The notes: generated from the sequence alone by a model not told the origin. A DNA stretch of 55,808 bases from DATLSM01 sp049585815 (GCA_049585815.1 JBAVAR010000120.1:1-55808), one strand, 5' to 3'. Shown: positions 1 to 9,338, numbered from the stretch's first letter. Made by a program: numbers and translations.

Positions 1-34
1 GCTCCTCGGGATCGCCAGGCGGCCAGCGGACTGC

Positions 35-955
35 ATGGAGCCGTTTACGGACGGTGGTTCTCCTTCACCACCGTCTCCAACGGGAGATTCCCTATCCGTC
101 AGGGTGAATCGGTGGATTCGGGCTAAGACGACGATGGCGCAGCGGATCAGCCGCGCCAAGCGCACCCTGCGCGGTCGCCGATTGGACCAGCCCGGCGACC
201 TCGCTGTCGTGATGCACGTGCTTTACCTCATCTACACGGCTGGGCAAAATGGCCCGCCAGCCCGGGTTGACCTCGCCGGCGAGGGGATTCGGCTTGCCCA
301 CCAGCTCACCCTCGCCACAGTGGAGCCCGAGGCGCGCGGGCTGCTCGCACTGATGCTCCTCAACCACGCCCGGCTCCTGGCGCGATACGACCTCGAGGGC
401 CGGATCGTCACGCTTGACCGGCAGGACCGCAGCCTGTGGGACACCCGCGAGATCGCCGAGGGCGTACGCGTCCTTCAGTCGGCACTCGTCACGCAGACGG
501 AGAGACGGCACCTGGGCCGCTACCAGGTCGAGGCCGCGATCGCCGCCCTGCACGACGACGCGGCGAGCGCCGAGGAGACCGACTGGCCGCAGATCCTCGC
601 CTGGTATGACGACCTCCTCGGGCTGAGCAAGGACCCCGTGCGCCAGGACCCCGCCGCGGTGCTGGGCCGTGCGGTCGCGGTCGGCCATGTTCGCGGTGCC
701 GCTGCTGGACTATGGGAGACCGACAGGCTGCGCGAGGTGATCGGCCAGCGACACCGGTGGCACGCCGTGCGCGGGCACCTTCACGAGCTCGACGGCAACC
801 TCGCCGCCGCCGCCACAGCGTACGCCGAGGCCGCCCGCCGGGCCACGAACGTCGCGGAGCGCGACCACCTTGTCCACCAGGCCGCCCTCGCGCGAGCCGC
901 CGACCTAACCGCACAACGATATGGAAAGCGGCAACCCGATGGCCGCCACCCGTAA
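35..955 (+). pseudogene. C-terminal remnant of an ECF RNA polymerase sigma factor (DUF6596-type)
   Basis: From about residue 33 the protein matches the C-terminal half of the long ECF sigma factors that carry a DUF6596 region: TMAQRISRAKRTL, then VMHVLYLIY, ARGLLALMLLNHAR, QDRSLWD, TDWPQILAWYD and a late HAVRGHLHELDG stretch. The sigma domains 2 and 4 that bind core polymerase and promoter DNA should precede this. Instead the first ~32 residues are unrelated low-complexity sequence, and the frame stays open to the window edge without a sigma motif. I read it as an N-terminally truncated, probably dead gene. A promoter-binding role is not supported. Confidence 0.7.
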
Positions 956-1156
956 CTGGCGGATCCAATGCCGCTCGGACGACCGCAACGCGCCCTGTTG
1001 GTTCAGCTTTGGGAGCCAGTGACGCCCCCAACCTCGAAGGGCAGTGGCGGTTTGCGTTCTTCCTCGATCCAGGCTTACGACCCTGCCCGGAACGTGAATC
1101 CGTCGAGCCAGACCTGGATGACACCTGAATCGCTTTCAGAATGCCCCTAAACGAGA

Positions 1157-1741
1157 ATGCCGCCGATGCCTAACGAGCTGCCGATCTTGCTCTTCACCAC
1201 GCCGGCCGAGCTCGAGGCCTGGCTGGAGGAGAGCCACGCCGAGTCCCGGGGGCTCTGGCTGAAGATCGCCAAGAAGGGGACCGAGCCGCCGAGCGTCACC
1301 TATGCCGAGGCACTGGAGCTGGCGCTCTGCTTCGGCTGGATCGACAGCCAGAAGCGTGGCCTCGACGAGTGCCACTTCCTGCAGCGGTTCACCCCGCGCC
1401 GTCCCGGCGGCCGCTGGTCGAAGATCAACCGCGAGAAGGCGGAAGCACTACTCGCAGCCGGCGCGATGCGACCGGTGGGGCTGGCCGAGGTCGAAGCGGC
1501 CAAAGCCGATGGTCGCTGGGAGGCCGCCTATGAGGGCCAGCGCGCGGCGGAGGTGCCTGGCGACCTGCGGCGCGAGCTCGACGCCAATCCCGCCGCGGCC
1601 GAGTTCTTCGCCGAGCTCGACAGCGCCAACCGCTACGCGATCGTCTACCGCCTCGGCGACGCGAAGAAGCCGGAGACGCGCGAGCGGCGGCTGCGCAAGT
1701 TCGTCGCCATGCTCGAGCGCGGCGAGAAGATCCACCCCTGA
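1157..1741 (+). CDS. YdeI/OmdA-family protein
   Basis: This 194-residue protein shows the YdeI/OmpD-associated family pattern: a LEAWLEESHAESRGLWLKIAKK block near residues 18-39, then the core TYAEALELALCFGWIDSQ, FTPRRPGGRWSKINREKAE, and a C-terminal Ala/Glu-rich helical part with RNRYAIVYR-like spacing and KPETRERRLRKFV. Members are cytoplasmic and of poorly known function; some are linked to bacteriocin tolerance. Family length is about 190-200, so it looks complete. It stands alone between two decayed genes, with no operon partners. ATG at 1166 is a possible later start. Confidence 0.8.
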   Translation: MPPMPNELPILLFTTPAELEAWLEESHAESRGLWLKIAKKGTEPPSVTYAEALELALCFGWIDSQKRGLDECHFLQRFTPRRPGGRWSKINREKAEALLAAGAMRPVGLAEVEAAKADGRWEAAYEGQRAAEVPGDLRRELDANPAAAEFFAELDSANRYAIVYRLGDAKKPETRERRLRKFVAMLERGEKIHP

Positions 1742-1887
1742 TTCAGGCGCTTGCCAGGGGGTCAATCAGACAGACACCCACCGGAGCGATATGGCCCTCC
1801 CGAGAAACCCAATCCCCGAAGCCCGACACACTGGGAACTCGGCAGTTCGCCCGATGCAACGCTCCCCCACGGCGGACAACTGAGGCG

Positions 1888-2367
1888 ATGGTGGGAGTGA
1901 CGAAGATCAGACGGCGGAACGCCAACTACTGGATCGAGGCGGTGGCCGAAGGCGGCGAGGACTACTACACCAAGCCCGGCGAGGCGCCGCGGGAGTGGAT
2001 CGGCACCCTGGCCGCCGAGCTGGGTCTAGCCGGCGAGGTCGACCGCGACGCCTACGCCTACGTGCTCGCGGGCAGGCATCCAGCGAGCGGTGAAGCCCTG
2101 GTACGCCGGCCCGAGCCGCGCGTCTTCACCGACGCCTCAGGCCGTGAGCGCCGGGTGGAGCCGATCCTCGGCTATGACGTGCGCTTCGCCGCGCCGAAGT
2201 CCGTCTCCCTGCTCTTCGCGCCCGGCGGATCCAACTCGTGCGCTTCCGTAGCTCGGGCCGATCGGCTAAAGCCGCTCGCTCGTTCCATCTCAGGCGCGTC
2301 GGAGCGGGCCGTTCGTGCTGCGTGGGGCGGGAGCCGCTTGATGATGATGCTGCTGGCTTGGATCTAA
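1888..2367 (+). pseudogene. N-terminal stub of a TrwC/MobF conjugative relaxase
   Basis: The first ~112 residues match the start of TrwC-type relaxases: ANYWIEAVAEGGEDYYTKPGEAP, EWIGTLAAELGL and then GYDVRFAAPKSVSLLFA, the conserved strand of the relaxase domain. Homology stops near position 2223 and the remaining ~45 residues are unrelated. The three-His metal site and helicase domain that should follow (a full protein exceeds 800 residues) are missing. The relaxase nicks and leads plasmid or ICE DNA during conjugation, so this stub is a relic of such an element. No intact transfer genes are present in the window. Confidence 0.75.
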
Positions 2368-2422
2368 TCACCTCATGGCTCCTCGCCGAACCACACCCAA
2401 ACCGTGAGCGAGAGGGGTCGCG

Positions 2423-3283
2423 TCATCCGGTCCCGGCGGATCTGACAATGGAATTCCCCCGCGCCTGACGAGGCTCTAGCCATCGATAGGCAATCACGAT
2501 GATCGCGATCGTGTAGGCGATTGATCCCGGAACCCACATCACCCCTGCGGCAAGCTGCTGGTCGGTGAGCGCCGAGATGTGGCCCGGTCTGCTCGTCTCC
2601 CCGACATAGAACGAGTACAAGGGCGAGGGGGCCAGCGCGAGGACTATGGCGAGCACCCAACCGACGAGCAGGGTGCCGAAGAGGTAGACGAGTTTCCCTA
2701 GCTCGCCCAGCGGCGATCGCCACGGCGGTGAATAGATCACCCGCGTCCAAAGGATGAGGGCCGTAGTGAAGAAGGCGAAGTGCTCGAAGGCGTGAATCGG
2801 TTCGGATCGCAGTGCCGCGTCATATAGAACAGGGAGGTGCCAGGCGATGAAGTTCACGTTGAAGATCAGCCAGGACGCGACTGCCCCGCCCGCGAACAAA
2901 GCGAAGCGACGAAGCGGGGCCATTCTCGGATTGCGGGTGAACTCGCGGGTCGCGGCTCTTCGATATTCCAGTGGAATCCCTCGCCACATCCGGTTCCAAG
3001 GTCGAGCCAGCGCTAGGAGCGGCGGCGCCACGGAGATCAGCAGGATGTGCTGCACCATGTGAACCCAGAACAGTTCGTCGGATAGTTGGTCGATCGGTGA
3101 GTCGACCGCGAGCATGATCGCCGCCAGACCGCCGATGAAGGCGGCCGTGCGCCAGTGATCGGCCGACTGCACGACCCGCTTTCTGCCACGTCCGCCCAGG
3201 CAATACAGGAGAGCGGCGCCCAGAACCCAGAGCAGCGCCGGGCCACTAGTCCAAACCAGCGGCCTGAACTCCGCAGCGGGCAT
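2423..3283 (-). CDS. CtaG-like cytochrome c oxidase assembly membrane protein (copy 1)
   Basis: This 286-residue multi-pass membrane protein belongs to the caa3-type CtaG family. Characteristic pieces are FWVHMVQHILLISVAPPLL near residues 72-90, NFIAWHLPVLYDAALRSEP and HAFEHFAFFTTALILW, which keep the family's membrane histidines (HMVQH, WH, HAFEH). These are candidate metal ligands. Family members are needed for caa3 oxidase activity in Bacillus and are thought to help copper delivery; that role here is inferred. It is the last gene of a same-strand run reaching back to 9714. A second CtaG lies at 10566-11480. Confidence 0.85.
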   Translation of the reverse strand: MPAAEFRPLVWTSGPALLWVLGAALLYCLGGRGRKRVVQSADHWRTAAFIGGLAAIMLAVDSPIDQLSDELFWVHMVQHILLISVAPPLLALARPWNRMWRGIPLEYRRAATREFTRNPRMAPLRRFALFAGGAVASWLIFNVNFIAWHLPVLYDAALRSEPIHAFEHFAFFTTALILWTRVIYSPPWRSPLGELGKLVYLFGTLLVGWVLAIVLALAPSPLYSFYVGETSRPGHISALTDQQLAAGVMWVPGSIAYTIAIIVIAYRWLEPRQARGNSIVRSAGTG

Positions 3284-3500
3284 CGTCTGAAACGGTAGTG
3301 AATCAGCGGCAGGAGCGACTGCTGAGCCTTTGACCCCTCAGCCCTCGTCGACCCACGACTCCTCGAGCAGCGCCACAAGAGCGGCCGGAACCATTTGGCC
3401 ATCACCGCCTCATGCCCTTCCTGTCAGCCGCCAAGACTCCCTCATTGCCGCTTCCGCGGCTTCGCGCTGAGCCTCAATCCGGGGTCCGCTACACCTGGAT
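3284..3500. other. Intergenic space
   Basis: About 217 nt between the lipoprotein gene and ctaG copy 1, both on the minus strand. I see no convincing ORF, terminator or promoter here. Confidence 0.5.
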
Positions 3501-4694
3501 TCAGCCTTCTCGTTCGCTGATTGAGATGCGGAGCGCCTGCCTCGGGCGCCAACGGCGGCTCCCCTTTTCAAGCTGCCACTCATGGATCGTCCTGCCCTCA
3601 ACCGCAAACGCACTGATCTGCGAATTACCCGTGATGGCAACCGCGGCTGTGTCGACGGGAGGGGCTGCAGTCGCCCGCCACCTCGAGCCTGGCCCAGCGC
3701 TTACCCAGAGTGCACCGGCTCGTCTGCCAATTCCCGTCAGGACATAGGCATTGCTCCCCGGTCCTGGTCCCGCGCTGATCACCCGCTGGTTTGCTTGCAG
3801 TCGCAGCGCCGGCATCTCGCGCCAGTGTTGGCCGCTGTTCTGACTCCACGCAGCAAGGAGGTCTTTGCTGGCTGCAGAAGCGAGCTCGATCAGCGTGAAC
3901 GCGCCATCCGGGGTGCTGGTCAAGCGCAGCACGGCAGAGGTGTAAGCGCGAAGCGAAGTGGGAACGTCGGGCCCAGCCCGACGCCACCTGCCCCGGTCGT
4001 AGGCGTACTCGCCGATCTGTCCGGGAAGCTGGCATGGACCGCCCACGAGGGGGCGGCCTTCCGAGCTGGCGCTGATCGCGTCGATGCTCTCAAGCTCGCA
4101 GTCATGCGTCGCCGCTTGTCGCCCCAGAGCTTCGGCTGAAGTGAGCACAGCCCAGGACCCCTGTGGCACCGATCGCTTCAGCACTTCACCGCTGCGACGG
4201 GAAATCAGAGCGAGGAGCGATTGACTTGGGCCAGAGGAAAGTGAGTCTGGACCGATGGCCAATCCGTCTGGAAGCAGCTCGGGCGACCACGTGGCTCCAT
4301 GGTCAACGGTCCGCGCGAGGGGGGAGAAGTGCAGGTTGATACTCGGCAGGAATCCGGCGGTCAGCACACCGCGCGATGCGAGGGCGATCGTGAGGCCGCC
4401 GTTGTCCTGGACCCCCGGTGGTGTGACCACCGACCAGCGATCCGTGCGGCTGCCGAGCCATAAAAGCTCCCAAAACCGGTGTTCGCCTGAGCTCGCGCCC
4501 ACCGGGACCACGGCCCAACTCCCAGTGTCGCTGGAAAGCGAGGTGGCGAGCAACGCGGGCTGGGGAGCTTGCGGTTGGCTCGCTGTTCCACAGGCGCTGA
4601 GACCGAGGGTTAACAGGACGACCCCCGCCAGGTGCGCTCTTTGCCGCAGGCCGCTTGCATGCCCGCGGCACCTGAGCGTCCGTGGAAGGCCCAT
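3501..4694 (-). CDS. Predicted secreted lipoprotein with sialidase/BNR-like repeats
   Basis: I place the start at the ATG at 4694, one base beyond the stop of the preceding gene (TGAgATG), giving 397 residues; an ATG at 4739 would overlap that gene. The N-terminus has a signal peptide ending in a lipobox, LTLGLSAC, so the protein is probably anchored outside the membrane. The body has beta-propeller-like pieces resembling sialidase Asp-box repeats, such as RTVDHGATWSPE and WSQNSGQHWREMP. No catalytic residues can be assigned. Tight coupling to the SCO-fusion gene suggests a shared role at the outer face of the membrane. The specific function is unknown. Confidence 0.7.
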   Translation of the reverse strand: MGLPRTLRCRGHASGLRQRAHLAGVVLLTLGLSACGTASQPQAPQPALLATSLSSDTGSWAVVPVGASSGEHRFWELLWLGSRTDRWSVVTPPGVQDNGGLTIALASRGVLTAGFLPSINLHFSPLARTVDHGATWSPELLPDGLAIGPDSLSSGPSQSLLALISRRSGEVLKRSVPQGSWAVLTSAEALGRQAATHDCELESIDAISASSEGRPLVGGPCQLPGQIGEYAYDRGRWRRAGPDVPTSLRAYTSAVLRLTSTPDGAFTLIELASAASKDLLAAWSQNSGQHWREMPALRLQANQRVISAGPGPGSNAYVLTGIGRRAGALWVSAGPGSRWRATAAPPVDTAAVAITGNSQISAFAVEGRTIHEWQLEKGSRRWRPRQALRISISEREG

Positions 4695-4695
4695 C

Positions 4696-6552
4696 TCAGG
4701 AGCGCGATTCGCCCAGTACCTGTCTGGCAGCGCTGGCAAGGGTCACTGCAAACGAGGACTTGGTGCTCGATGTCCCCGGACCAGGATCGAAACCTGTATC
4801 CCAGCGCAACTCGCCGCGAGGATTGAGGATCGCCACTTCCTCGGCATGGTCCACCATCGCTCCGCCGGGTGGCACCGAGACCTCGACGCCGAAGGAGTCC
4901 CACACTCGACGCAGCGCTCCCGCACGGCCGGTTAAATAGAGCCAGTTCGGCAGTTGTTCGAGCTGCTCCTGACGGTCGAAAGCTCGCAGTACAGACGGTG
5001 AGCGATAGAGCGGGTTCGCGTTGATCGCCACGAGCTCCACCCGGCGAGCACTGCTACCGAGCAGCCGATCGGCCTGCTTGAACTCCTGGGCGATGATCGG
5101 GCAATCGACGTTGCATACCGGGTCCAGGAAGGTGAACAGCAAAACCTTGCCCCTAAGGCCGCTGAGTGAGACGGGTTGGTCCCGCTGGTCGATCAGCTTG
5201 AAACCGGGTGGTCGATAAAAGCCGCCCACCGAGGGGGTGGGGCCATCGATGCTCTGAGCGAGCAAGATTGTGGCGTTTGGATTCACCGCTGCGAGCGCGA
5301 ACGAGACGCTTCCCAGGGCAGTCATCGACAGCGCAGCGACGATCGCCAAGATCCGCGCGAGGGGCCTTAGCTCCAACTGTGAGGGCCGCCGGCCGTCGGT
5401 GTCCTGCTCTGATTCTGGGATTGCGGCTGGCGCGTGAGTCAAGGCAAGGTAACCAGCGAGGAACAAAAGCAACTGGGGAATCGCGCTGTTTGGATCGGTG
5501 CCCATCCCGCCGAGAACGCCGAGATCCTGGACGAGCACCCAGTCGGCGAGGCACAGCACACCGATCACGACCAACGCTGGCCGGATCAGGCGGACGCGGC
5601 CGCTTAGGAACGCGACGCCCGTTATCGCCAGTGCTGCGATCACGAACAGGTTCACCAAGACGGCATTTGTCGCGGCGAACCTGCCGAAATCGCCGAGCAG
5701 CGCCGAGAGCGCGTGCGGCTGCGGAGTGGACTGCATTTCGGTCGCCATGCTTTGCAGCGCCCCCCCGCTCCCCTGCCAGAAACCATTCCCCGGCAATGCC
5801 TGCAAGACCGCCATCGCCAGGAGCAGCGCCCCCGAGCACGCCAATACCCAGCGTCCCAGGCGGCGATCGCGCCAGCTGCGTTCCGGGAGCGCAATCAGCG
5901 CGCCGGCGGCCGCGTAGAAAATGACCGCGCCGGGTGCCCCCATCATCCAGCTCGCACCGGGCGCCAGAATTCCCCCCATGGCCTCGCCGAGCACCCAAAC
6001 GCTCAGCGCCCAACCGATGCTTATAAATCCTCCGAGCCTCGACCAACGACCCCGAACGACCAGCAATAACCACAGCCCGATCCCGATTTGGATCCACACC
6101 GCGGCCGTCGCCGCTGTGACCGGATGGTTGTTCCAGATTGTTGCTCCCCAGCGCATCACATCCTGCAACCATGCGGGGCTGCCTTCTCCTGCTTCGCCGA
6201 TCACCTGCCCTGTCAGGCGCAGCGGCATCCCCGACTGCATCTGCAATACCCCGTCCACGATCCAAAGCACTCCGAAGCCGATCCGCAAAAAGCGGCGGGC
6301 GCGCGCCTCGGGTCGCCGTTCTCGTCCACGTCTGTCGCTTTCTGGGGTGCTGTCCGGTAGCGATTCCCGCTGGCTTTGCCGGTCCTCGCGCAGCAGCTTG
6401 CCTCCCAACCAGATGACGAGCAGTACCGCTGCAAGAAGCATCAGGCCCCCAAGCAGCGCCTTCTCTTGAACCGACAGATCGTGATGAAAATGTGACGTGA
6501 TCACGGGGCTCTTCAACCCGATGCCACTGCCCATCCCACTCATCCCGCCCAC
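4696..6552 (-). CDS. Fusion of a multi-pass LDGxLQxQS membrane domain with a SCO1/SenC thioredoxin-like domain
   Basis: The 618-residue protein has three parts. Residues 1-75 hold a Met/Gly-rich start (MGGMSGMGSG) and one membrane segment. Residues ~85-380 are a multi-pass domain with VLWIVDGVLQMQSG, GWALSVWVLGEAMGG, MMGAPGAVIFYA and a late TDPNSAIPQ, shared with proteins at 13333-14334 and 14574-15518. Residues ~430-618 form a SCO1/SenC domain with the copper-site motif VCNVDCP (CxxxC) and a C-terminal MVDHAEEVAIL histidine. SCO1 proteins deliver copper to the CuA site of cytochrome oxidase. The GTG start at 6552 fits a leaderless promoter. I know of no standard name for this fusion. Confidence 0.8.
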   Translation of the reverse strand: MGGMSGMGSGIGLKSPVITSHFHHDLSVQEKALLGGLMLLAAVLLVIWLGGKLLREDRQSQRESLPDSTPESDRRGRERRPEARARRFLRIGFGVLWIVDGVLQMQSGMPLRLTGQVIGEAGEGSPAWLQDVMRWGATIWNNHPVTAATAAVWIQIGIGLWLLLVVRGRWSRLGGFISIGWALSVWVLGEAMGGILAPGASWMMGAPGAVIFYAAAGALIALPERSWRDRRLGRWVLACSGALLLAMAVLQALPGNGFWQGSGGALQSMATEMQSTPQPHALSALLGDFGRFAATNAVLVNLFVIAALAITGVAFLSGRVRLIRPALVVIGVLCLADWVLVQDLGVLGGMGTDPNSAIPQLLLFLAGYLALTHAPAAIPESEQDTDGRRPSQLELRPLARILAIVAALSMTALGSVSFALAAVNPNATILLAQSIDGPTPSVGGFYRPPGFKLIDQRDQPVSLSGLRGKVLLFTFLDPVCNVDCPIIAQEFKQADRLLGSSARRVELVAINANPLYRSPSVLRAFDRQEQLEQLPNWLYLTGRAGALRRVWDSFGVEVSVPPGGAMVDHAEEVAILNPRGELRWDTGFDPGPGTSSTKSSFAVTLASAARQVLGESRS

Positions 6553-6558
6553 GGGTGC

Positions 6559-6587
6559 ATCCTAACCTGAGCGCAGCAGGCTGACAA
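6559..6587 (-). promoter_or_regulatory. Predicted promoter of the SCO-fusion gene (leaderless)
   Basis: Read on the minus strand, TTGTCA (6587-6582) is followed after 17 bp by TAGGAT (6564-6559), then 6 nt to the GTG start at 6552. The spacing is what a leaderless actinobacterial transcript would show, and no ribosome binding site could fit. Confidence 0.65.
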
Positions 6588-6895
6588 GGTGACTGGAGGC
6601 CGCGCCCGGGCACCTGCCGAATCGAAAGCAGGTCATCCGCGACCATCGCAAACAGGCGCACTACAGGGGCTGGCGCAGATATCTGGCGCCGTCGATTCGA
6701 AATCCCCGCTCGCGTCCGCCAATGAGGCGTCTCGGCCCGCTTCTCGATCAACCGGGTCTATTGACGTCATGGTCGGCGAGCGGGGGTTGCCGGCGCGCGT
6801 GGGCTGGCTCTAGGTTGTCGCTATAAGACCGGACCCATTTTGGGTCGACTTTGGGTTTCGAGGCATTGATCGAGCTGTCGGGATTGGCTCCAGAG
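6588..6895. other. Intergenic space
   Basis: About 308 nt upstream of the SCO-fusion promoter. Short ORFs exist on both strands but none shows protein-like composition. I see no repeat or clear RNA structure. Confidence 0.4.
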
Positions 6896-7051
6896 CTATG
6901 CAGAGGCTGGTTTGCCGCTCCCGTCGACATCGTCGCCGCCCTCGTTCGAGTGGCGCTTGCTGCTCAGCCATAGCCAGAAACCCACGATCGGTACCGGGCC
7001 GAAGAAGATGAACGACATGTACCAGTGCCTGAGGCAGGCGATCACAAGCAT
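6896..7051 (-). CDS. Small single-pass membrane protein (51 residues)
   Basis: A short minus-strand ORF from ATG 7051 to TAG 6896 encodes 51 residues. A hydrophobic stretch, MSFIFFGPVPIVGFWLWL, is followed by a charged tail (SSKRHSNEGGDDVDGSG), a typical positive-inside single-pass layout. It lies in the same direction as the genes on either side, in the gap between the 480-residue membrane protein and the SCO fusion. I do not recognise the family. An accessory subunit of a membrane complex is plausible but unproven. The Shine-Dalgarno is weak (AGGAG about 15 nt upstream). Confidence 0.55.
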   Translation of the reverse strand: MLVIACLRHWYMSFIFFGPVPIVGFWLWLSSKRHSNEGGDDVDGSGKPASA

Positions 7052-7303
7052 GTCGGAACGTAACTCTACTCCTCTGTCAGCGGAAAAGCTGGCCGCCGAG
7101 TTGGTGCCCTCGCAAGCCCTGAGCCGGGTCGATGAGGCCCGGTGACCAGGTACCTGTGGTCAGGGATTTCGGCCCTACCGAACAGCCGACCCCTCGAGCC
7201 GGCGATCAGATCGGCCGAATGCCCCCCTCGCCGACCTTCATCCTGCCGCCCGGCGTCAGTTGAAGACTGGGCTGACCTCCGTCAGCCGATCGGGCTCGTC
7301 GAG
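7052..7303. other. Intergenic space
   Basis: About 250 nt between the 480-residue membrane protein and the small membrane protein, both on the minus strand. I see no supported feature in it. Confidence 0.4.
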
Positions 7304-8746
7304 TTAGCCCGTGGTCGTGGTAACCGCAGAGAGGATCCACAGTGCGAGGCAGGTGAACCCGACCATCACGATCAGCATCCAGTGCTGGGCGCGAATCGAG
7401 TCCTGCGGCGAGCGAAACGAGACCAGGCCACGGTCGTGGGATAGGACCAATCCCCCGACGTGCCCGGCGATGATCGCGAGAATCTGTACATACCAGATCG
7501 CGGCGAAGGAGATCAGGTTGTAGTTGATCAAAAAGTTCGAGGTGCCAAAGAAGTCCTTCCCCTGGCCGAGTGGATCAGAGATCAGGTAGCCCATTGCTTG
7601 CCCCTGAAGGACGAGCAGCGAGAAATAGTGGGCGAGCATGTACCCAAATGCGATCGGCAGGAGGGTGTGAAGGAACTCACCGGAGAGGGCGCGGCGGCTA
7701 ACGCCGATTGCCCTTGACATCCCCCAGATACCGAGGTTGTAGATACAGGCTACGAAGAGGATCCAAAAGATCAGCCCAATCGTTCCCTCTACCTCATAGC
7801 CGCCGATCGCGGTGAATCCCAACCGCTCAAAGAACGATTGCATCGGGGGCGCGATTGCATACCACAGTTCTCCATTGGAGAAACCATCGAAGCTGGTGGA
7901 GCCGATCAGCACATAAAGCACCGCGGCAGTGCCAGGCAGGATGTCAATGTCGCGAGCGCCCAGCAGCGGCCAGCGCAGGTAGAGGCGGCCCTTGGTCCAG
8001 TGAAGCGGTGCGAGCGTCGCGATGAAGCCGAAGTAAACGGAAAAGCCATCGGCCCGGCTGGTCCATGTCTCGATCCCGTAGAAAGCCATGCCGATCAGCT
8101 GCAGGGCGCCATATGCCAGCGCCAAGATGGCCAACAGGTGGGGGTCGTCCTTGCTCGGATAGACCAGCTCCAACCAGGCGAAGCAGGCTAGTGTGACGGC
8201 GGCCGGCCAGCGACCCAAACGCTTCGGGTAGTAGCCGAGCAGAGGGCCTGGCCTGGGGCCAACAAGGTGCAGCGACCCGGCGGCGAAGCGTGCAACCGCC
8301 CGCCACGGATTGAAGGGCCGGAAGATATCGCCAAAAAAGGCGCTTGTGATTGGGATTCCGACCCAGAAGATCACATAGATGAAGGTCGGCGCCAGGTTGG
8401 AGGTGAAGTTCTGTGCGCCCCAGAGGCCCGCCACCACCACAGCTGCGAACAAGAACAGCCCGATGGCTCCGCAGAACCACTCCAGGAACTGGGGAGTACG
8501 AAGAAGGAGCTGTGACGGCGTCCGCCCACGCGGCTTGCTCCAGAGCCGAAACAGCGCCACAAACGAGATCACCATCACCAACGCAGCTGTCCATGCGAAA
8601 AGCCAGGAGGGAATTGGCAGGTCGGCGCGACCGACGATGCCGTGGGCCAGCGCCGTCGTCGGCAACCCCAGACCGATCAGGCCGAGCCCGACCGTGAGGA
8701 CGGCTAGCCGCCGGCCCAAACGGGCCGACGGCTTCCTTTCGCTCAT
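7304..8746 (-). CDS. Large multi-pass membrane protein, possibly of the group annotated 'fenitrothion hydrolase (FedB-like)'
   Basis: The 480-residue protein starts with a signal-anchor (LAVLTVGLGLIGLGLPTTALAHG) and has roughly ten to twelve hydrophobic segments. Recognisable conserved-looking pieces are FGDIFRPFNPWRA, SFDGFSNGELWY, LPIAFGYMLAHYFSLL and a C-terminal RAQHWMLIVMVGF. The pattern resembles proteins often labelled fenitrothion hydrolase in actinobacterial genomes, from memory and not checked. No hydrolase motif is visible, so I would not trust that function. The HGI end of the signal region and the HYFSLL histidine could bind metal. It sits 4 nt after the preceding Met-rich lipoprotein, so the two are probably co-transcribed and co-functional. 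Confidence 0.65.
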   Translation of the reverse strand: MSERKPSARLGRRLAVLTVGLGLIGLGLPTTALAHGIVGRADLPIPSWLFAWTAALVMVISFVALFRLWSKPRGRTPSQLLLRTPQFLEWFCGAIGLFLFAAVVVAGLWGAQNFTSNLAPTFIYVIFWVGIPITSAFFGDIFRPFNPWRAVARFAAGSLHLVGPRPGPLLGYYPKRLGRWPAAVTLACFAWLELVYPSKDDPHLLAILALAYGALQLIGMAFYGIETWTSRADGFSVYFGFIATLAPLHWTKGRLYLRWPLLGARDIDILPGTAAVLYVLIGSTSFDGFSNGELWYAIAPPMQSFFERLGFTAIGGYEVEGTIGLIFWILFVACIYNLGIWGMSRAIGVSRRALSGEFLHTLLPIAFGYMLAHYFSLLVLQGQAMGYLISDPLGQGKDFFGTSNFLINYNLISFAAIWYVQILAIIAGHVGGLVLSHDRGLVSFRSPQDSIRAQHWMLIVMVGFTCLALWILSAVTTTTG

Positions 8747-8750
8747 CCGT

Positions 8751-9338
8751 CTAACTGGTTTTCACATCCCCGCAGAGGATGCCGGGGTCATTCGATAGCG
8801 CCTGCATGAAGGCCGGTGAAGCCGGCGCGGAGCCAATTTGATTTCGCTCGCTCGGCGGGGTGGGTTTCTGGTGAACCATGATGAAGTAGCCGTTTTCAAC
8901 GACGTCCTGGTGAACGGTCAGGCTGATCTTCTGAGTGGCTTCTCCCTTGGCGTTGGCCACCAGGTCCGGCAATACGACCGCCATGTTCGGCGTCATCTTG
9001 CTGCCCGGAGAGCAGGCCCCGTCTGGGCCATGGAGATGCTCGGCGTGGCGGCTGTTCGGCACCAGTCCCCAGACCTTGATCAGCCCGGTCAGCTGGTCGC
9101 CCTTCTGGGTCAGACTCACCGTGCCATGAGCGTTGGACGGCGCTAGCAGCATGCCGCTCTCGGCCTTCATCGGGGCCATGTGCTTCATTTCGCTGGCGGA
9201 CATCGAACCCATCGCCTCGACCGGCTTGAGCGTGACGCTCGCGTTGTTCGGGGAGCTTGAGCCGCAGCCCGCGATCGCGATCGCGGTGGCAACAGCCCCA
9301 ACCGCTATCGCCCCACAGCGGTTTCGGAACACGTTCAT
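8751..9338 (-). CDS. Met-rich secreted lipoprotein with CHRD/Cu-Zn-SOD-like core
   Basis: The 195-residue protein has a signal peptide with lipobox AIAGC, then a linker rich in Met and His (EAMGSMSASEMKHMAPMK) of the kind that binds Cu(I). The core, LIKVWGLVPNSRHAEHLHGPDGACSPG, resembles CHRD or Cu/Zn superoxide-dismutase-like folds, in which such histidines can hold copper. The full SOD ligand set is not evident, so enzyme activity is doubtful. A strong Shine-Dalgarno (AAGGGGG) lies 8 nt before the ATG. The context suggests an extracytoplasmic copper carrier. That is inference. Confidence 0.7.
   Translation of the reverse strand: MNVFRNRCGAIAVGAVATAIAIAGCGSSSPNNASVTLKPVEAMGSMSASEMKHMAPMKAESGMLLAPSNAHGTVSLTQKGDQLTGLIKVWGLVPNSRHAEHLHGPDGACSPGSKMTPNMAVVLPDLVANAKGEATQKISLTVHQDVVENGYFIMVHQKPTPPSERNQIGSAPASPAFMQALSNDPGILCGDVKTS

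Noticed and set aside
5153..6751. 532-residue minus-strand ORF overlapping the SCO fusion
   Set aside because: Arg-rich, no domain, out of frame with a clear domain-bearing gene.
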